Part shown: positions 1 through 6,558 of the stretch, piece by piece
Numbering within the stretch: the stretch's first letter is position 1
Layout of the letters: each line of letters opens with the position of its first letter
Source of the DNA: Balneolales bacterium
Lineage (GTDB): Bacteria > Bacteroidota > Rhodothermia > Balneolales > Natronogracilivirgulaceae
Direction of reading: 5' to 3'
Assembly: GCA_007116685.1 (NCBI GenBank)
Contig: SKIC01000266.1
Coordinates: 1 to 6,634 of the forward strand
DNA length: 6,634 nucleotides
The notes under the pieces: model-generated
Told to the model about the DNA's origin: nothing
The model's input: the letters and a program-made list of their open reading frames with translations, nothing else
The model's database searches: none
Made by a program: the position numbers and the translations under genes

Positions 1-1639
1 AATGAATCACTTCTTTGTTTTTTCTCCACTGTGATAACTTTGTTGTTAAAGCATGAGCCTCCGCAACAGGTAATCCTCTTTTCTCACCCAGCTCAACACG
101 GCCTACATGAGTGAAAGCATTTATAGGATCTTCTGCCCAACCACCAGGAAAATCACGACGTTTATCAGCATCATGCATATTTCCTTCCTTGAGAATTTCA
201 GTACCGTAATAGATTTGTGGAATACCACGTGTGGTCAAAATGAAAGTAAGACCTAACCGAAACTTATCATAATCACGTCCTACTGTACTGAAATATCTGT
301 TCAGATCGTGATTATCCAAGAAAATTACATTTAATAATGGATCAGCATATAGAAAGTCCTGACTTAGAACGTAGTATAACTGCATAGTTCCGGTATCCCA
401 GCCGAAAGGCTGATTAAAAGCTGCATTTACGGCATAGAATAGAGGGAAGTCAGTTGTACTTGGCAGATATGATTCATAATCGCCGGAAGCAATTGAACCA
501 GATTGCCAAAAAGCCGTTGTAGCTACGTTTGGCATCCAAACTTCACCTACGATATTGAAATCAGGATATTCCACGAAAACACGGCGAGCCCACTCAGCCA
601 TGTAATCTTTGTAAGGATACGGGTGGGTGTCCATTCTGATTCCGTCGATTCCGGAATATTCAATCCACCAAATAGTATTTTGAATCAAATAATTGGCAAG
701 CAACTCATTACGTTGATCAAGGTCAGGCATTTCATCCACGAACCAGGCACGAACTGTGTTATTAAAATCATACTCGGAAGCATAAGGATCCATAATCGTG
801 CTGGTTCTGTATCCTGTGTTTCCGTATTTGGCTTGATCATGTACCCAATCACTAGTTGGCATGTCTTTAATAAACCAGTGATGCGTTCCTACGTGGTTAT
901 GAATCATATCCATAATCACACGCATACCACGATTTTGGGTTTCAGCCACTAATTGTAAAAACTCTTCATTCGTACCGTATCTGCGGTCAACTCTGTATTT
1001 ATCTGTTGCCGCATAACCGTGATAAAAACCGATACGCTGAGAGTAATCATATGGCATATCGTTTTCCAGAATAGGATTGAACCAAATGGCTGTCATTCCT
1101 AACTCTTCGATATAATCCAAATTATTCAAAATACCTTCAATATCGCCGCCATGTCGCGCAAAGGGCTCACTACGGTCAACTCCTTCGAGCATACCTTCAA
1201 TTTCATCATTGTCTGGATTTCCGTTTGCAAAACGATCTGGCATAATGAGATAGATAACATCAGATGCGTCAAATCCTTGAGCATAAGAGCGGTCTTTTCC
1301 TCGCGCTTTCAATTCATAAGAATAGGTAAAGGATCTGCGACCACGTTCAAATACTATGTCCATTGTTCCGGGTTCAGCTTCTTCAGTAATGCGAACATCC
1401 AAAAACATATAATTAGGATTTTCAACGAGTATAGTTTTTCGGAGAATAACACCGGGGTAGTCTATACTGGCACGAGCGGTGTTAATTCCAGGACCATACA
1501 CGAGAAGCTGAACATCCTGGTGTTCAAATCCTACCCACCAATTCGGCGGCTCAACTCTCTCAATTTCAATTCTTTGCGCCTGAGCTGTAATCGTCAGACT
1601 GAGAAATAACAGGGTTAAAAGCGATACTATTTTTGTCAT
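1..1639 (-). CDS. Secreted GH13 alpha-amylase family enzyme (neopullulanase/cyclomaltodextrinase, SusA-like), C-terminus cut by window edge
   Basis: Predicted to hydrolyse alpha-1,4 (and perhaps alpha-1,6) links in maltodextrin, pullulan or cyclodextrin outside the cytoplasm. The frame is open for 546 codons from the ATG to the window edge. Residues 1-21 are a Sec signal peptide ending in AQA, with no lipobox cysteine. Residues about 23-115 contain PPNWWVGF and LLVYG, typical of the cyclomaltodextrinase N-terminal domain. The catalytic barrel follows: MPDRFANG (133-140), region I DMIHNH (244-249), MPDLD (304-308, the neopullulanase-subfamily region V), GIRMD with nucleophile D337, GEVW with acid/base E366, and FLDNHD with the third carboxylate D445. 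All catalytic residues are intact. The visible end, around QWRKNKEVIH, marks the end of the barrel. By comparison with SusA-type enzymes of roughly 600 residues, the C-terminal beta domain lies outside. It follows the TonB gene after 78 bases and probably has its own promoter. Family is certain; exact substrate is not. Confidence 0.95.
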   Translation of the reverse strand, partial: MTKIVSLLTLLFLSLTITAQAQRIEIERVEPPNWWVGFEHQDVQLLVYGPGINTARASIDYPGVILRKTILVENPNYMFLDVRITEEAEPGTMDIVFERGRRSFTYSYELKARGKDRSYAQGFDASDVIYLIMPDRFANGNPDNDEIEGMLEGVDRSEPFARHGGDIEGILNNLDYIEELGMTAIWFNPILENDMPYDYSQRIGFYHGYAATDKYRVDRRYGTNEEFLQLVAETQNRGMRVIMDMIHNHVGTHHWFIKDMPTSDWVHDQAKYGNTGYRTSTIMDPYASEYDFNNTVRAWFVDEMPDLDQRNELLANYLIQNTIWWIEYSGIDGIRMDTHPYPYKDYMAEWARRVFVEYPDFNIVGEVWMPNVATTAFWQSGSIASGDYESYLPSTTDFPLFYAVNAAFNQPFGWDTGTMQLYYVLSQDFLYADPLLNVIFLDNHDLNRYFSTVGRDYDKFRLGLTFILTTRGIPQIYYGTEILKEGNMHDADKRRDFPGGWAEDPINAFTHVGRVELGEKRGLPVAEAHALTTKLSQWRKNKEVIH

Positions 1640-1673
1640 GATTTCAATCTTTTTTCGGGTTTAGTCATCCCGG

Positions 1674-1704
1674 TAAATATACTGCCACCGTTTCATTTAT
1701 AAAA
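1674..1704 (-). promoter_or_regulatory. Candidate Bacteroidota-type promoter for the GH13 gene
   Basis: Read on the minus strand, TATATTTA (1681-1674) matches the TAnnTTTG -7 box except for the last base. Nineteen bases upstream is TTTT (1704-1701), against the TTTG -33 box. The -7 box ends 35 bases before the GH13 ATG, the same distance as in the candidate before the TonB gene. The -33 part lies in a run of nine T, so that half of the match is weak. This is inference from pattern only. Confidence 0.35.
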
Positions 1705-1728
1705 AAAAATCGGTGCTTTACCCACCAA
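1701..1728 (-). terminator. Possible intrinsic terminator overlapping the TonB gene stop codon
   Basis: On the minus strand, TTGGTG (1728-1723) can pair with CACCGA (1715-1710), including one T-G pair, around a seven-base loop that contains the TAA stop codon. Nine T follow directly (1709-1701). The six-pair stem is short, with only three G-C pairs, so termination may be weak. It would separate the TonB gene from the GH13 gene. Confidence 0.4.
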
Positions 1729-2392
1729 AACTAAAAACGTGTCTGGTAATGGTACTTACCCGATCACCCTGATGTATTGCCGGCCGAAATCGCCATCGAA
1801 ATGCCGCTCTAATTGTAGCCTCTTCAATACCATAACCAATAAAAGGTACAGCCTCGTAAGTATTGGTTTCAGGATTGAAAATTCGGAGTTCATTTATAGA
1901 AACTTCTTCTACTCCCCCCTCCTGATTAACCATGAAGGTAATTACGATTTGAGCTCGAACTCCCGTTGCTCTGAATTCTTCAGGAACTACCGGTTCAACT
2001 ATTCGGCTCACATTGGGTGGTATCTGTGGGTTTTCGACAAATCTTAGATCGTCATCATCTGCCTCAAAGCCAAATTCAATAGGCTCGAAATCTATTTCTA
2101 ATTCCTCAAAATCGAATTCATCAGTAACGATTATATCATCGGGTACAGGAACCGGCGGACGGTTGGGTTGTGGAGGCGGCGGAACTACTTCTCCCTGCCG
2201 GGTAATGGCTACTTCATCAACTGTCACTTCCTCGAAAGTAAAGACATCTTGAAAAACTCTGATTTCAGAGCCCGCAAAATCCGGCAAATAACGAAATAAT
2301 AAAATCGAAATTATTAGCGACAGACAAATAGTAATCCCCATCAGATGACGATACTGTGTTTCTCTGTCTTTATTTCGATCTAATAATTTCAC
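1718..2392 (-). CDS. TonB-family energy transducer protein
   Basis: Predicted inner-membrane protein that spans the periplasm and passes proton-motive energy to outer-membrane TonB-dependent receptors. It has 224 residues: a short charged cytoplasmic start, one membrane segment at about 17-36, a proline-rich stretch at 71-84, and a very acidic linker at 85-120 (17 of 36 residues Asp or Glu, often alternating with Phe or Ile). A C-terminal TonB domain covers about 130-224, including VPEEFRATGV, VNQEGGVEEV and the late FRPA plus GDRV segment. The usual YP at the start of this domain is VP here. The start is GTG: an in-frame TGA lies immediately upstream, and the next in-frame Met (residue 18) falls inside the membrane segment. 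An ATG four bases earlier is out of frame and opens only eight codons. ExbB/ExbD are not in the window. Whether this is the main TonB or a dedicated paralogue cannot be told. Confidence 0.85.
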   Translation of the reverse strand: MKLLDRNKDRETQYRHLMGITICLSLIISILLFRYLPDFAGSEIRVFQDVFTFEEVTVDEVAITRQGEVVPPPPQPNRPPVPVPDDIIVTDEFDFEELEIDFEPIEFGFEADDDDLRFVENPQIPPNVSRIVEPVVPEEFRATGVRAQIVITFMVNQEGGVEEVSINELRIFNPETNTYEAVPFIGYGIEEATIRAAFRWRFRPAIHQGDRVSTITRHVFSFGG

Positions 2393-2426
2393 TCATTTTA
2401 TTTGATTACCGAACTGAAAGTATAAC

Positions 2427-2457
2427 CAAATCTGTAAAAAACTCGTTTGTGACCAAG
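2427..2457 (-). promoter_or_regulatory. Candidate Bacteroidota-type promoter for the TonB-family gene
   Basis: On the minus strand, CTTG (2457-2454) is followed after exactly 19 bases by CAGATTTG (2434-2427). The consensus is TTTG, about 19 bases, TAnnTTTG, so each box has one mismatch. The -7 box ends 35 bases before the GTG start, which would give a leader of roughly 28 bases. No experimental support; pattern only. Confidence 0.4.
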
Positions 2458-2459
2458 TC
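2436..2459 (-). terminator. Weak possible terminator after plsC
   Basis: Directly after the plsC stop codon, GACTTG (2459-2454) can pair with CGAGTT (2445-2440) over an eight-base loop. The run of six T (2441-2436) overlaps the end of the stem. The stem has two wobble pairs and only two G-C pairs, so it is marginal. It overlaps the candidate promoter of the TonB-family gene. Confidence 0.22.
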
Positions 2460-2460
2460 C

Positions 2461-3207
2461 TCAAGCATTTTGAATGCGCAAATTAGTTAGCCTGTCTAAC
2501 TCTTCCTGCATCACTTTTTGAGCATAGTCTCTTATTTCCTCAAAAGAATTGAAATCTTTGGGATAAATGGGATCTAAAACCGAAACATCTATTTTGCCAA
2601 AAATGTGACTGATTTTCCAGGTGCCCGGTCGCATTAACTTATTAGTGCCGTACAAGACTATAGGCTGAAGTGTTACATCGTGCTCCTCTGCGATTATAAA
2701 AGCACCATTTTTGAAAGGCTTCAATAGTCCATCCCGACTACGAGTTCCTTCGGGGAAAACCATAACAGGTACATTCCCTTTTACGTACTTGACGATGCCA
2801 TACATAGATTGAATAGCCGTTTTTTTTCCGCGGTCAATGCTCACATGACCACTCATTTTCATCAACCAACCTACCACTGGTATCTTAAATAACTCTTTTT
2901 TGGATACCCACTTCATTTTGAAAGGTAGTCTGGAAAATACGGGCATATCCATAAAACTTTGATGATTCCCGATAAAAATAACTCCTTTATCTTTTTTGCT
3001 GACCTTTTCCAGGCCACGGAATTTTATTCTCCAAAAAGGATTCGCAAACATAAAAGTTTGCCCTGTGAACATGAAAATCCAGTTCGGAAGTTTTCGGTAC
3101 TTATCAAATGGCAAAGTTAAAAGATAGGCTAGTAAAACAAAGGGAAAAAGAACGGCAAAGCTTAATCCGAACGCGAACCAGACGAATATGCTAAAAATAG
3201 TTTTCAC
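2461..3207 (-). CDS. plsC: 1-acyl-sn-glycerol-3-phosphate acyltransferase (PlsC/LPLAT family)
   Basis: Predicted to acylate lysophosphatidic acid at the sn-2 position to give phosphatidic acid, at the inner face of the cytoplasmic membrane. The 248 residues are normal for the family. Residues 4-32 are a hydrophobic N-terminal membrane anchor. Block I is NHQSFMD with catalytic H82 and D87 (HX4D). Block II is the GHVSIDRG stretch at 120-127. Block III is FPEGTRS at 151-157, which binds the glycerol phosphate. Block IV is LQPIVLYG. All catalytic blocks are intact. The start is GTG; the only in-frame alternative between it and the upstream TAG is a CTG three codons earlier, and the next Met is residue 46, beyond the anchor. 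It begins 10 bases after the murQ stop, so co-transcription with murQ and accC is likely. Related LPLAT enzymes acting on other lysolipids share these motifs, so the exact acceptor is inferred. Confidence 0.92.
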   Translation of the reverse strand: MKTIFSIFVWFAFGLSFAVLFPFVLLAYLLTLPFDKYRKLPNWIFMFTGQTFMFANPFWRIKFRGLEKVSKKDKGVIFIGNHQSFMDMPVFSRLPFKMKWVSKKELFKIPVVGWLMKMSGHVSIDRGKKTAIQSMYGIVKYVKGNVPVMVFPEGTRSRDGLLKPFKNGAFIIAEEHDVTLQPIVLYGTNKLMRPGTWKISHIFGKIDVSVLDPIYPKDFNSFEEIRDYAQKVMQEELDRLTNLRIQNA

Positions 3208-3217
3208 AAAAGTCAGT

Positions 3218-4165
3218 TTAGGATTTGGGGTGATGACCTATGGACTCTAATGCAGCACGCAAGAAACCTTTATGCTTAACTAAGGTCATCTCTGCTGTTT
3301 CAGCATCAGAACCACTGAAGTGCATAAATATAGCCTTTTTTACATTATTATTGGCTTTTTCTAATAATTCAGATGCCGAATCATAACTGAGTTCTGTAAA
3401 CATCATAACTATTCTGCGGGCTCTTTCCGCCAATTTTTGATTGGTAATCTGGAGGTCAACCATCACATTTTCATACACTTTGCCTCCGCGAATAAAAGCA
3501 CCAGTGGTAATCATATTGCAGACCATTTTTTGTGCTGTTCCACTTTTTAGCCGTGTACTCCCCATGATTGCTTCAGGTCCAACCGGTAATGAAATAAGAT
3601 AATCAGGTTCGATTTGCATCTGTACTTGAACTTTTGGAACACAGAAAATAAATGCAGTTCCAGCACCTCTCTTACTTGCTTCTGCCAGAGAACCATGTAC
3701 AAAAGGAGTTCTGCCACTTGCCGCCAATCCGCACACAAAATCGTCTTGCGTTATCTCTAAACTCTGAATTAATTCAGTGCCTTTTTCCGAGCTATCTTCG
3801 GCTCCCTCTTGTGCTACAAACATAGCTTGTGGTCCTCCGGCTATATGTCCCTGCACCATTTCAGGATTAGCACCAAATGTTGGTGGACACTCAGAAGCAT
3901 CCAAAACCCCCAGACGGCCACTCGTTCCGGCTCCTATATAAAATAATCGCCCATTATTTTGAAAGGATTCTGCAACCTGATCTATGACTTTCGAAATCTC
4001 TTTTGATGCCCCGGCTACAACTTCTGCAACTTTTGCATCTTCTCTGTTCATCAAATGCACAATGTCTTCAGCAGATGCTAAATCAATCTCATTTGTGTCT
4101 GGATTTCTTTGCTCAGACTGCAAACGTGCCAAATAATCAAACAGCGCCTTATCACGGTTTCCCAT
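3218..4165 (-). CDS. murQ: N-acetylmuramic acid 6-phosphate etherase
   Basis: Cytoplasmic enzyme of peptidoglycan recycling that cleaves the D-lactyl ether of MurNAc-6-phosphate to give GlcNAc-6-phosphate and D-lactate. It has 315 residues from the chosen start, close to the usual length of about 300. The N-terminal signature SEQRNPDTNEID is followed by a SIS sugar-phosphate domain with GAGTSGRLG (78-86), DASECPP carrying E92, and GAEDS carrying E123. These match the two catalytic glutamates of the E. coli enzyme (E83 and E114), with the same 31-residue spacing. AASGRTP, GSTRLKSGTAQK and the C-terminal KGFLRAALES are also present. An earlier in-frame ATG at 4240 would add 25 residues that lie on the accC tail and do not resemble family N-termini. 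The ATG at 4165 leaves a normal 13-base gap after accC. No MurNAc kinase or transporter is nearby. Confidence 0.95.
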   Translation of the reverse strand: MGNRDKALFDYLARLQSEQRNPDTNEIDLASAEDIVHLMNREDAKVAEVVAGASKEISKVIDQVAESFQNNGRLFYIGAGTSGRLGVLDASECPPTFGANPEMVQGHIAGGPQAMFVAQEGAEDSSEKGTELIQSLEITQDDFVCGLAASGRTPFVHGSLAEASKRGAGTAFIFCVPKVQVQMQIEPDYLISLPVGPEAIMGSTRLKSGTAQKMVCNMITTGAFIRGGKVYENVMVDLQITNQKLAERARRIVMMFTELSYDSASELLEKANNNVKKAIFMHFSGSDAETAEMTLVKHKGFLRAALESIGHHPKS

Positions 4166-4178
4166 TATTGTAGTCCAA

Positions 4179-5693
4179 TCAGGCTCTGCGCAATCTGCGT
4201 TGCCACCACTCACTTCCGTTTTCGGAACCAGTTTCAACATTTGCTAATGATTTACCGGCTTTGGAGTTTTGTAAATCTGAGAGTAAAACTGCAGCAATCA
4301 TAGCGGCATCTTCAAGATTTTCTGGCTGTAATTTCTGTTTAGCATCTTCAGTGAAATAGTCTCCAACAAAATGGGTGCTAAAATCAGCAGAAATAAATGC
4401 CGGATGGTCCATAACGAACTTACAGAATGGGATTGTAGTACGAACTCCGGAGATTATGTATTCATCTAATGCTCGCTTCATTTTATTGATAGCTGTTCTG
4501 CGATCTTTGCCAAAAGTGACCAACTTCGACATTAATGGATCGTAGTCTATCGTAATTTTCTGTCCTGAGCGTACACCATCATCCACACGCACACCCGGCC
4601 CTGATGGTCTTTGGTAATCTTCTAAAACTCCGGTGCTCGGCATAAACTGCTCTACGGGGTCTTCCGCACAAATCCGGCATTCCAGGCTATGCCCTTTTAT
4701 CTGAATATCTTCTTGTTTGAAAGGCAAAACATCACCCTGGGCTACCGCAATCTGCAAGGCTACTAAATCAAATCCTGTTATTTGTTCTGTAACGGGATGC
4801 TCTACCTGCAATCTCGTATTCATCTCCAGGAAGTAGAAATTCATGTGTTTATCTACTAAAAACTCAATAGTACCGGCACCTGTATAATTACAGGCTTTAG
4901 CAGCTGCTACAGCAGCGTCAGCCATGGCTTGGCGCAGTTCATCGGTTAAAAACGGACACGGAGCTTCCTCAACCACTTTTTGATGGCGCCTTTGAATGCT
5001 GCATTCCCGATCATAAAGATGAAAAAAATTACCGTGTGTATCGGCGATTATCTGAAATTCGACGTGACGTGGGTATTCCAGATATTTTTCTATATAAACC
5101 CGGTCATCACCAAAAGCATTTTTTGCTTCAGATTTTGCTGCTTTAATTCCGCTTTCAAAATCCTCAGGTTTGTGGATGATTCTCATTCCTTTTCCACCTC
5201 CACCGGCAGCAGCTTTTACAAGAACCGGAAAGCCGATTTCGTGAGCAATCCCACGCGCTTCCTCTACATCTTCAAGTGCTGATTTAGTACCAGGTGGTGT
5301 TGGAACACCGGCATCCTGCATAATTTCACGAGCACGGGTTTTATCACCCATACTTTCGATGGCATCAGGATTTGGTCCAATAAAAATAATCCCTTCATCT
5401 TTGCAACGCTGAGAAAACGAAGCATTCTCACTCAGAAATCCATATCCGGGATGAATGGCATTAGCACCTGTTTTTTTGGCTGCGTCAATAATTTTATCAA
5501 CAACCAGATAACTTTTGGATGAAGCCGCCTCACCAATATAAACAGATTCATCAGCATACAGTGCATGTGGGGCGGTTCTGTCTGGCTCGGAATATACAGC
5601 TACAGTTCCTATTCCCATTTCTTTACAGGTTCGCATTACTCGGAGAGCAATTTCCCCCCTGTTAGCTACAAGGACTTTGGTAATTTTATTCAT
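4179..5693 (-). CDS. accC: Biotin carboxylase subunit of acetyl-CoA (or related acyl-CoA) carboxylase
   Basis: ATP-dependent carboxylation of biotin on a carrier protein, the first half-reaction of malonyl-CoA formation, in the cytoplasm. The N-terminal biotin carboxylase domain starts KVLVANRGEIA and contains HPGYGFLSE. The ATP-grasp domain contains KAAAGGGGKGMR (K160 and the glycine loop), HQK (K239), E277 and LEMNTRLQVEHPVTE with E290, N292 and R294. The C-terminal domain begins near GHSLECRICAEDP. Catalytic residues look complete. There is no biotinyl AMKM motif, so the biotin carrier must be a separate protein. At 504 residues it is about 50 longer than E. coli AccC, with a tail ending WWQRRLRRA. 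This length is also common in subunits of propionyl- or methylcrotonyl-CoA carboxylases, so the acyl-CoA substrate is open. The ATG at 5693 is preferred over an adjoining TTG. It leads the murQ-plsC run. Confidence 0.93.
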   Translation of the reverse strand: MNKITKVLVANRGEIALRVMRTCKEMGIGTVAVYSEPDRTAPHALYADESVYIGEAASSKSYLVVDKIIDAAKKTGANAIHPGYGFLSENASFSQRCKDEGIIFIGPNPDAIESMGDKTRAREIMQDAGVPTPPGTKSALEDVEEARGIAHEIGFPVLVKAAAGGGGKGMRIIHKPEDFESGIKAAKSEAKNAFGDDRVYIEKYLEYPRHVEFQIIADTHGNFFHLYDRECSIQRRHQKVVEEAPCPFLTDELRQAMADAAVAAAKACNYTGAGTIEFLVDKHMNFYFLEMNTRLQVEHPVTEQITGFDLVALQIAVAQGDVLPFKQEDIQIKGHSLECRICAEDPVEQFMPSTGVLEDYQRPSGPGVRVDDGVRSGQKITIDYDPLMSKLVTFGKDRRTAINKMKRALDEYIISGVRTTIPFCKFVMDHPAFISADFSTHFVGDYFTEDAKQKLQPENLEDAAMIAAVLLSDLQNSKAGKSLANVETGSENGSEWWQRRLRRA

Positions 5694-5749
5694 CAATAAA
5701 AATTTTGGTAGTCAATTTGCAGGAATATAACAGGATGCTAGCCTAAATA

Positions 5750-6463
5750 TCACGGAATATGATTCGCTATCATTTTTGCCCAGCCTGCCCAATCATCATC
5801 TCCCGATTGCAACTGGTTATCCCATTCGTGTGTAATGCCTTTGTTGTTTAACAAATTAGAGAATCGCTGATTGCTGTCATATTGCACACTATTTGGGGAA
5901 ATACAAATCCTAAAATCGATATCCCTGATTTCAGATAGAATTCTATCATTCTGAAGATTAGGAAAATATTCAGCAGGATTTTGGAAATATGCAGCCTCTT
6001 CAAAATAATCATCCAGGTAAGGCCGGATATCATAATTACCCATTATCGATATTGCCTTATTTACTTTTGATGGATGTCGAAGACTCAAATTTATGACCTG
6101 ATAGGCTCCTAAATGAATACCCATTGCAATGATAAAATCCTGAGTAGATTCCTTTGTTACGATAGGCCAAACCTCATCAAGCAAATACATTTCATATTGC
6201 TTTTGGCGGGTTATTCTCACCGGTGGATCTACCTCTTTATTGAGGAAACTTTCATTGTCAATAGAATCCAGACAATAAAGAGTATTGTAGCCTTCTTCCA
6301 ATTGCACACGAATAGCATCGAGTACGTTATGATTTTCCCAATCTTCTGCTGTGCCTCCATTTCCTGGAAAAGCTACTACCGGGGTACCTGATGTACCGTA
6401 TTTAATAAGTCTCATTTCCTTCCCAATATTGGGACTCATCCACGTTCTTATCTCTTTTTCCAT
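5750..6463 (-). CDS. Putative esterase-family alpha/beta-hydrolase with apparently lost catalytic triad
   Basis: The 237-residue protein follows the layout of a bacterial putative-esterase (PF00756-like) family. From memory, family hallmarks seen here are WxSPNIGKEM near the start, VVAFPGNGG (29-37), LYCLDSIDNES (62-72), QYEMYLLDEVWP (89-100), GAYQVINLSLRHP (119-131) and GNYDIRPYLDDYF (142-154). At the nucleophile elbow, where family members read GxSxG, this protein reads GIHLG, with His117 (codon CAT at 6115-6113) in place of Ser. The expected Asp position reads ISPNS (188-192). The late His-Asp-Trp motif reads DDW, with Asp223 in place of His. The frame is intact and conserved on both sides of each site, so decay by frameshift is not the cause. 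No signal peptide is seen, so it is probably cytoplasmic. It may be a binding or regulatory pseudoenzyme. It ends 56 bases before accC. Fold family is fairly sure; function is unknown. Confidence 0.75.
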   Translation of the reverse strand: MEKEIRTWMSPNIGKEMRLIKYGTSGTPVVAFPGNGGTAEDWENHNVLDAIRVQLEEGYNTLYCLDSIDNESFLNKEVDPPVRITRQKQYEMYLLDEVWPIVTKESTQDFIIAMGIHLGAYQVINLSLRHPSKVNKAISIMGNYDIRPYLDDYFEEAAYFQNPAEYFPNLQNDRILSEIRDIDFRICISPNSVQYDSNQRFSNLLNNKGITHEWDNQLQSGDDDWAGWAKMIANHIP

Positions 6464-6502
6464 AAGGGTTACTATTTGATTAAAAAAGCGCTTCTAATGA
6501 TT

Positions 6503-6534
6503 CAATTTTAATCAATGTATAAGCAACGAACAAC
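6503..6534 (-). promoter_or_regulatory. Candidate Bacteroidota-type promoter for the esterase-like gene
   Basis: On the minus strand, GTTG (6534-6531) and TAAAATTG (6510-6503) are separated by 20 bases. Each differs by one base from the TTTG / TAnnTTTG boxes. The -7 box ends 40 bases before the ATG. The region is very AT-rich, so chance matches are expected and confidence is low. Confidence 0.28.
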
Positions 6535-6558
6535 TACTTTTTAAATAAGATTTGAATC

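Noticed and set aside
503..1609. Plus-strand open frames of about 150 codons at 503-952 and 1151-1609
   Set aside because: They lie entirely opposite the GH13 gene, whose minus-strand frame carries every catalytic motif. The plus-strand translations show no recognisable domain.
1686..1715. CACCG...CGGTG inverted repeat after the TonB-family stop
   Set aside because: Five pairs with a 20-base AT-rich loop are too weak. The alternative hairpin at 1710-1728 followed by nine T fits better.
1739..2252. Plus-strand frames opposite the TonB-family gene, one Ser- and Gly-rich
   Set aside because: The Ser/Gly-rich composition is the complement of the acidic and proline-rich TonB linker codons. The minus strand has a membrane segment and TonB domain in order.
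4980..5282. Plus-strand frame of 100 codons opposite accC
   Set aside because: Antisense shadow of the highly conserved ATP-grasp coding region.
5694..5696. TTG codon as the accC start
   Set aside because: It adds one residue directly before an ATG. The ATG gives the standard start MNKITKVLVANRGEIA.
5694..5749. Promoter for accC in the 56-base gap after the esterase-like gene
   Set aside because: Only a poor TATATTCC match was found, without a TTTG-like box at 19-21 bases. accC may be read from further upstream.
6481..6492. AAGCGCTT palindrome followed by T-run as a terminator before the esterase-like gene
   Set aside because: The palindrome leaves no loop, and no G-C stem precedes the T-run. 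It is not a credible intrinsic hairpin.
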